Below are positions 60,660 to 64,000 of a stretch of DNA of 64,000 bases, one piece after another. Position numbers and translations under genes: made by a program. The stretch comes from Bacillus sp. FJAT-26390 (lineage in GTDB: Bacteria > Bacillota > Bacilli > Paenibacillales > Paenibacillaceae), in the NCBI RefSeq assembly GCF_001682865.1, contig NZ_MAQX01000022.1, positions 917,639-981,638 on the forward strand, read 5' to 3'. The notes under the pieces were generated by a model. That model saw only the letters and a program-made list of their open reading frames with translations, did not search any database and was not told the DNA's origin. The first letter of the stretch is position 1. Every line of letters starts with the position of its first letter.

Positions 60660-60692
60660 ATACAAGTTCTACGACTAAGGGGAGGAATAGCA

Positions 60693-62066
60693 ATGGGTAA
60701 GAAAAGAATGGGGAAGCTGCTTGGCACGGGTGTTCTGCTGGCGGCAATGGCGACGACGATTGTAGCTTGCGGGGGGAACAACAACACTCCGGCAGCAACG
60801 AATGCGGCATCGCCGAATACAACGGAGAGCAGCAAGCCCGAGGACAAGAAGGAACCGGTAAGTCTGAGGTTTTCCTGGTGGGGTTCTGATGCGCGCCATA
60901 AAGCGACGCTCGCTGCCATTGATGCCTACAAAGAGCTCAACCCGCATGTTTCTATTGAAGGCGAGTATCAGGGCTATGACGGCTATCAGCAGAAGATCAT
61001 GACGCAGATTGCCGGCAATTCCGCGCCAGACATTATGCAGCTGGACTATCCGTGGCTGCCGGATCTCTCGGCACAGGGCGATGTATTCGTAGACTTGAAT
61101 AACGAGCCAGAGGTTGACCGCTCGCAGTTCCCGCAAAAGGTGCTGGAGGAATACACCTCATTTAACGGAAGTCTCGTAGCGCTGCCTATGGGAACCAACG
61201 GATACGGAACGATGATTAATAAAGGTTTCTTCGATAAATTCGGCCTCTCGACCGACAAGCAATGGACGTGGCAGGAATTGATTAAGGAAGGCGGCAGAAT
61301 CAACGCCGAGAATAAAGGAAACCATCTTTTTGCCATAGAGCCGGGGACGACGACGGGTGGATTGGGTGATTTTGTATTAGGGGAATACCTGTACTCCAAG
61401 AACGGCGAATACTGGGTTTCTGACGCTCCGGCGATTACTGCCTCCAAAGAGGATATCAAGGAAGCGTTAACGATGATGAAGGAACTGTTCGACAGCGGCG
61501 CAGCGCTTCCGCTTGGCGATGCGGCACTATTCACCAGCAAGATGGAGCAAAACCCAAAATGGGTTAATGGGGAAGTCGGCATGACGGTGGATTGGTCATC
61601 GACGGTATCGAAGTATAAGGCTGCTGCAGGAGAAGATAAATTTGCGGCTGGCATGCCGATCTTTACGGAAAACGGCAAATCGACAGCTATAAAATTCAAG
61701 CCATCTATGATTTTATCTGTTAACAAAAAATCCAAAAACGCGGAAGAAGCCGTTAAATTCATCAACTGGCTGCTGAACAGCAAGGAAGCGGCGCTGATCT
61801 TGCTTGATACCCGCTCAGTTCCGACATCGGAAGCGGCCATGCAAGCGCTAGTTGAAGCGGATGTCATTGACCCTGACGTTGCGAAAATGGTTGACAACGC
61901 GCTCAAAAACCCGACGGCTTCACCGCCAATTGTGCAAAATAAGCCTGAAATCGCGGACATCATTCGGGATATATGCGAGAAAGTTGTCTATGGCAGCCTT
62001 ACGCCAGAGAAGGCCACTGATCAGTTGATTCAACGTGTAGAGGATAAATTCAAAGAGCTGAAATAG
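60693..62066 (+). CDS. Sugar ABC transporter substrate-binding lipoprotein
   Basis: 457 residues from the ATG at 60693, with AAGGGGAGGA at 60678-60687; the longer frame from 60645 overlaps the cre box. Lipobox IVAC, lipidated C26, Asn/Ala/Thr linker, then a family 1 binding fold (LRFSWWGSDARHKAT, SAPDIMQLDYPWL, LPMGTNGYG). Divergent from the SLH glycosidase, so the ligand is probably galactose-, GalNAc- or alpha-galactoside-like. This is an inference from context. Confidence 0.9.
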   Translation: MGKKRMGKLLGTGVLLAAMATTIVACGGNNNTPAATNAASPNTTESSKPEDKKEPVSLRFSWWGSDARHKATLAAIDAYKELNPHVSIEGEYQGYDGYQQKIMTQIAGNSAPDIMQLDYPWLPDLSAQGDVFVDLNNEPEVDRSQFPQKVLEEYTSFNGSLVALPMGTNGYGTMINKGFFDKFGLSTDKQWTWQELIKEGGRINAENKGNHLFAIEPGTTTGGLGDFVLGEYLYSKNGEYWVSDAPAITASKEDIKEALTMMKELFDSGAALPLGDAALFTSKMEQNPKWVNGEVGMTVDWSSTVSKYKAAAGEDKFAAGMPIFTENGKSTAIKFKPSMILSVNKKSKNAEEAVKFINWLLNSKEAALILLDTRSVPTSEAAMQALVEADVIDPDVAKMVDNALKNPTASPPIVQNKPEIADIIRDICEKVVYGSLTPEKATDQLIQRVEDKFKELK

Positions 62067-62093
62067 AATTCTACTGAAAAGCAAGGTGAGACT

Positions 62094-62996
62094 GTGAATA
62101 TAAGGGCTAGAAAGTGGAGCAAGCAATATGTAGGCCTACTGTATATTTTACCATGGTTAGTTGGCTTCCTCGTCTTCCAGCTGTATCCGTTCGGAGCTTC
62201 TTTTGTCTATTCCTTCACGGATTACAGCATTACGAACAAACCGAGCTTTGTTGGTGCGGACAACTACGTGGATATGTTTACGAAAGACAGCAACTTCTAC
62301 CAGTCCATGATAACAACGCTCGTGTACGTCTTCTTCTCGGTGCCCATGAAGCTGGTTTTCGCGCTGCTGGTGGCGATTGTTCTAAACGTCAGCATTCGCG
62401 GAGTCAATACGTACCGCACGTTGTTCTATCTGCCTTCGATTCTGGGAGGAAGCGTCGCCGTCTCGATTTTATGGCGCTTCCTGTTCATGAAGGAAGGATT
62501 CGTTAACGGCTTGCTGGCCAAGCTGCATGTGCCTCCGGTCGATTGGCTGGGCAGCCCGAACATAGCGCTGTTCTCGCTGAGCTTACTGGCGGTATGGCAA
62601 TTCGGTTCCTCCATGGTTTTGTTTCTGGCAGGGCTGAAGCAAATTCCAAATGAGCTTTACGAGGCGGGACGTGTAGACGGTGCATCAAAGGTTCGCATGT
62701 TTTTTATGATTACGGTACCGCTGCTAACCCCGATTATCTTCTTCAACATAATTATGCAGCTGGTCAATGCATTCCAAGATTTCACGAGCGCGTTTGTCAT
62801 TACAAACGGCGGTCCGATGAATTCAACCTACTTGTTTGCGCTTAAGCTTTATGACGAAGGCTTTAAGTTCTTCAAAATGGGCTACGCCTCCGCGCTTTCG
62901 TGGGTGCTGTTCCTGGTCATCCTTGCCGTTACACTGATTATATTCAAATCATCAAAATATTGGACGCACTATGAGGACGGAGGGGATTTTAAATGA
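62094..62996 (+). CDS. Sugar ABC transporter permease (MalF/UgpA type)
   Basis: 300 residues, GTG start with AAGGTGAG upstream. About six transmembrane segments; EAA loop YEAGRVDGASKVRMFFMITV. The stop overlaps the next start by 4 bases, so the two permeases are translationally coupled. Confidence 0.9.
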   Translation: MNIRARKWSKQYVGLLYILPWLVGFLVFQLYPFGASFVYSFTDYSITNKPSFVGADNYVDMFTKDSNFYQSMITTLVYVFFSVPMKLVFALLVAIVLNVSIRGVNTYRTLFYLPSILGGSVAVSILWRFLFMKEGFVNGLLAKLHVPPVDWLGSPNIALFSLSLLAVWQFGSSMVLFLAGLKQIPNELYEAGRVDGASKVRMFFMITVPLLTPIIFFNIIMQLVNAFQDFTSAFVITNGGPMNSTYLFALKLYDEGFKFFKMGYASALSWVLFLVILAVTLIIFKSSKYWTHYEDGGDFK

Positions 62997-63838
62997 ATAA
63001 TGGAAGTCTCCGAACTCGCCATTTGGGCAGTCATTTCTTCTTGTCAATCTTTGCGCTTGTTATGGTATTTCCGCTTATTTGGCTGTTTTTTGCCTCCTTC
63101 AAGGAGAATAATGAAATATTCGGCTCGCTAGCTTTGTTACCTAAGGAAATCGTATGGGACTCCTATATCAAGGGCTGGAAAGGCAGTGGGCAATTTACAT
63201 TCGGCGTCTTTTTGTTCAATACGTTTAAAATGGTTGTGCCTGTCGTCTTGTTCACGCTGGGGTCCAGCGTCTTGGTCGCTTATGGCTTTGCGCGCTTTCG
63301 CTTTCCGCTGAAAGGGCTGTTGTTTGCGGTAATGATCTCGACGCTAATGCTGCCTAATGCGGTAATTATTATTCCGCGGTATATTTTGTTCAACGAGCTC
63401 GGCTGGCTGAACAGCTACCTGCCATTCACGATCCCGGCACTGTTTGCTTGTTATCCGTTCTTTATCTTTATGCTGGTTCAGTTTTTCAGAGGTTTGCCGA
63501 AGGAGCTGGACGAATCTGCGACCATTGACGGCTGCAATTCCTTCGTGGTACTGACACGAATTCTACTGCCGCTGTGCAAGCCGGCCTTGTTCTCCGCAGC
63601 GATCTTTCAGTTCATCTGGACTTGGAATGATTTCTTCAACTCCCTCATTTATATTAACAGCGTGAAGAAATATACGCTGGCGCTTGGACTTCGAATGTCG
63701 CTGGATATCAGCTCGGCCGCGAAGTGGAATGAAGTTATGGCGATGTCGATCGTCGCGATTGTTCCCTGTGTGCTTCTATTCTTCTTTGCGCAAAAATACT
63801 TCGTGGAGGGCATCGCTACGACAGGGCTGAAGGGTTAA
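62993..63838 (+). CDS. Sugar ABC transporter permease (MalG/UgpE type)
   Basis: 281 residues, about six transmembrane segments. The EAA loop is DESATIDGCNSFVVLTRILL (the first Ala is replaced by Ser), and the C-terminus is GIATTGLKG. Partner of the preceding permease. A terminator follows. Confidence 0.9.
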   Translation: MNNGSLRTRHLGSHFFLSIFALVMVFPLIWLFFASFKENNEIFGSLALLPKEIVWDSYIKGWKGSGQFTFGVFLFNTFKMVVPVVLFTLGSSVLVAYGFARFRFPLKGLLFAVMISTLMLPNAVIIIPRYILFNELGWLNSYLPFTIPALFACYPFFIFMLVQFFRGLPKELDESATIDGCNSFVVLTRILLPLCKPALFSAAIFQFIWTWNDFFNSLIYINSVKKYTLALGLRMSLDISSAAKWNEVMAMSIVAIVPCVLLFFFAQKYFVEGIATTGLKG

Positions 63839-63877
63839 GAGGCTTATCAGGAACAAAAAGAAACGGTACGGAAGGAA

Positions 63878-63924
63878 GGAGGCATTCTTGAGCAGCTTTG
63901 CTGCTTGAGGAGCCTCCATTTTTT
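63878..63924 (+). terminator. Terminator of the third importer operon
   Basis: GGAGGC (63878-63883) and GCCTCC (63912-63917) enclose GAGCAGC/GCTGC(TT) pairing around a TTT loop, followed by ATTTTTT. Confidence 0.8.
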
Positions 63925-64000
63925 GGCATCCTTACAGTGGCATTAGTGAGATGGGATGGATAACGTTACAGTTCCCTTACAGGGTAAATTAGTATTGATC

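Larger units (their letters stand above)
60178..60692. other. Divergent regulatory region between SLH glycosidase and importer
   Basis: 515 bases without a gene, holding two cre-like boxes, a 14-bp palindrome and a set of direct and inverted repeats (listed separately). Promoters for both sides must lie here, but no consensus pair was chosen. Confidence 0.6.

Noticed and set aside
1..64000. CRISPR arrays, tRNA or rRNA genes, transposases, prophage
   Set aside because: No repeat-spacer pattern, cloverleaf, rRNA signature or transposase/integrase motif was found on reading both strands.

Overview
The window looks like a chromosomal segment of a spore-forming, S-layer-bearing Firmicute of the Paenibacillus type. 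This is inferred from moderate GC content, AAGGAGG-type ribosome binding sites, a cotJABC spore-coat operon, YesMN-type two-component regulators, SLH-anchored and CBM32-rich secreted glycosidases, and catabolite-repression (cre-like) boxes. No rRNA, tRNA, CRISPR array, phage or insertion sequence was seen.

Bases 1-23625 are a host-glycan degradation locus. Five very large secreted enzymes lie on the + strand: GH20 hexosaminidase (5' end outside the window), GH31 of the alpha-GalNAcase-like type, GH95 alpha-L-fucosidase, GH33 sialidase and GH84 beta-GlcNAcase/hyaluronidase. All five end in the same pair of modules, a cohesin followed directly by a type I dockerin. A sugar ABC importer without ATPase sits between the sialidase and GH84. 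Together the enzymes could strip sialic acid, fucose, GlcNAc and alpha-GalNAc from mucin-type O-glycans or N-glycans. The cohesin-dockerin tandem suggests a scaffoldin-free complex formed by enzyme-to-enzyme binding, and is the main candidate for an undescribed system here.

Bases 23640-30945 hold a MocR regulator divergent from a DMT exporter, an orphan sensor kinase, small membrane and lipoproteins, an alpha/beta hydrolase, a decayed SnoaL-like gene and a YhcH/NanQ-family protein. Bases 30954-41716 are the sialic acid use region. A minus-strand unit (response regulator, sensor kinase, lrgA, lrgB) is divergent from an operon of solute-binding protein, two permeases, N-acetylneuraminate lyase, ManNAc-6-P epimerase and a ROK kinase. 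Sialidase outside the cell would feed this pathway. The lyase yields pyruvate, and LrgAB relatives carry pyruvate, which gives a possible metabolic reason for the linkage.

Bases 41717-55200 are an accessory stretch: an acyltransferase, a secreted protein made of three long repeats that I do not recognise, an arylamine N-acetyltransferase, cotJABC, an in-frame MerR-SDR fusion under a 19-bp-spacer MerR-type promoter, small proteins, pseudogenes, scattered copies of the cotJC 3' end, DinB and GNAT proteins, and a DUF2089 operon. Bases 55222-63838 form another glycan module: an SLH-anchored, clan-GH-D-like glycosidase divergent from a third sugar ABC importer, with cre-like boxes and palindromes between them. 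No ABC ATPase is encoded in the window, so all three importers probably share an MsmX-type ATPase encoded elsewhere.
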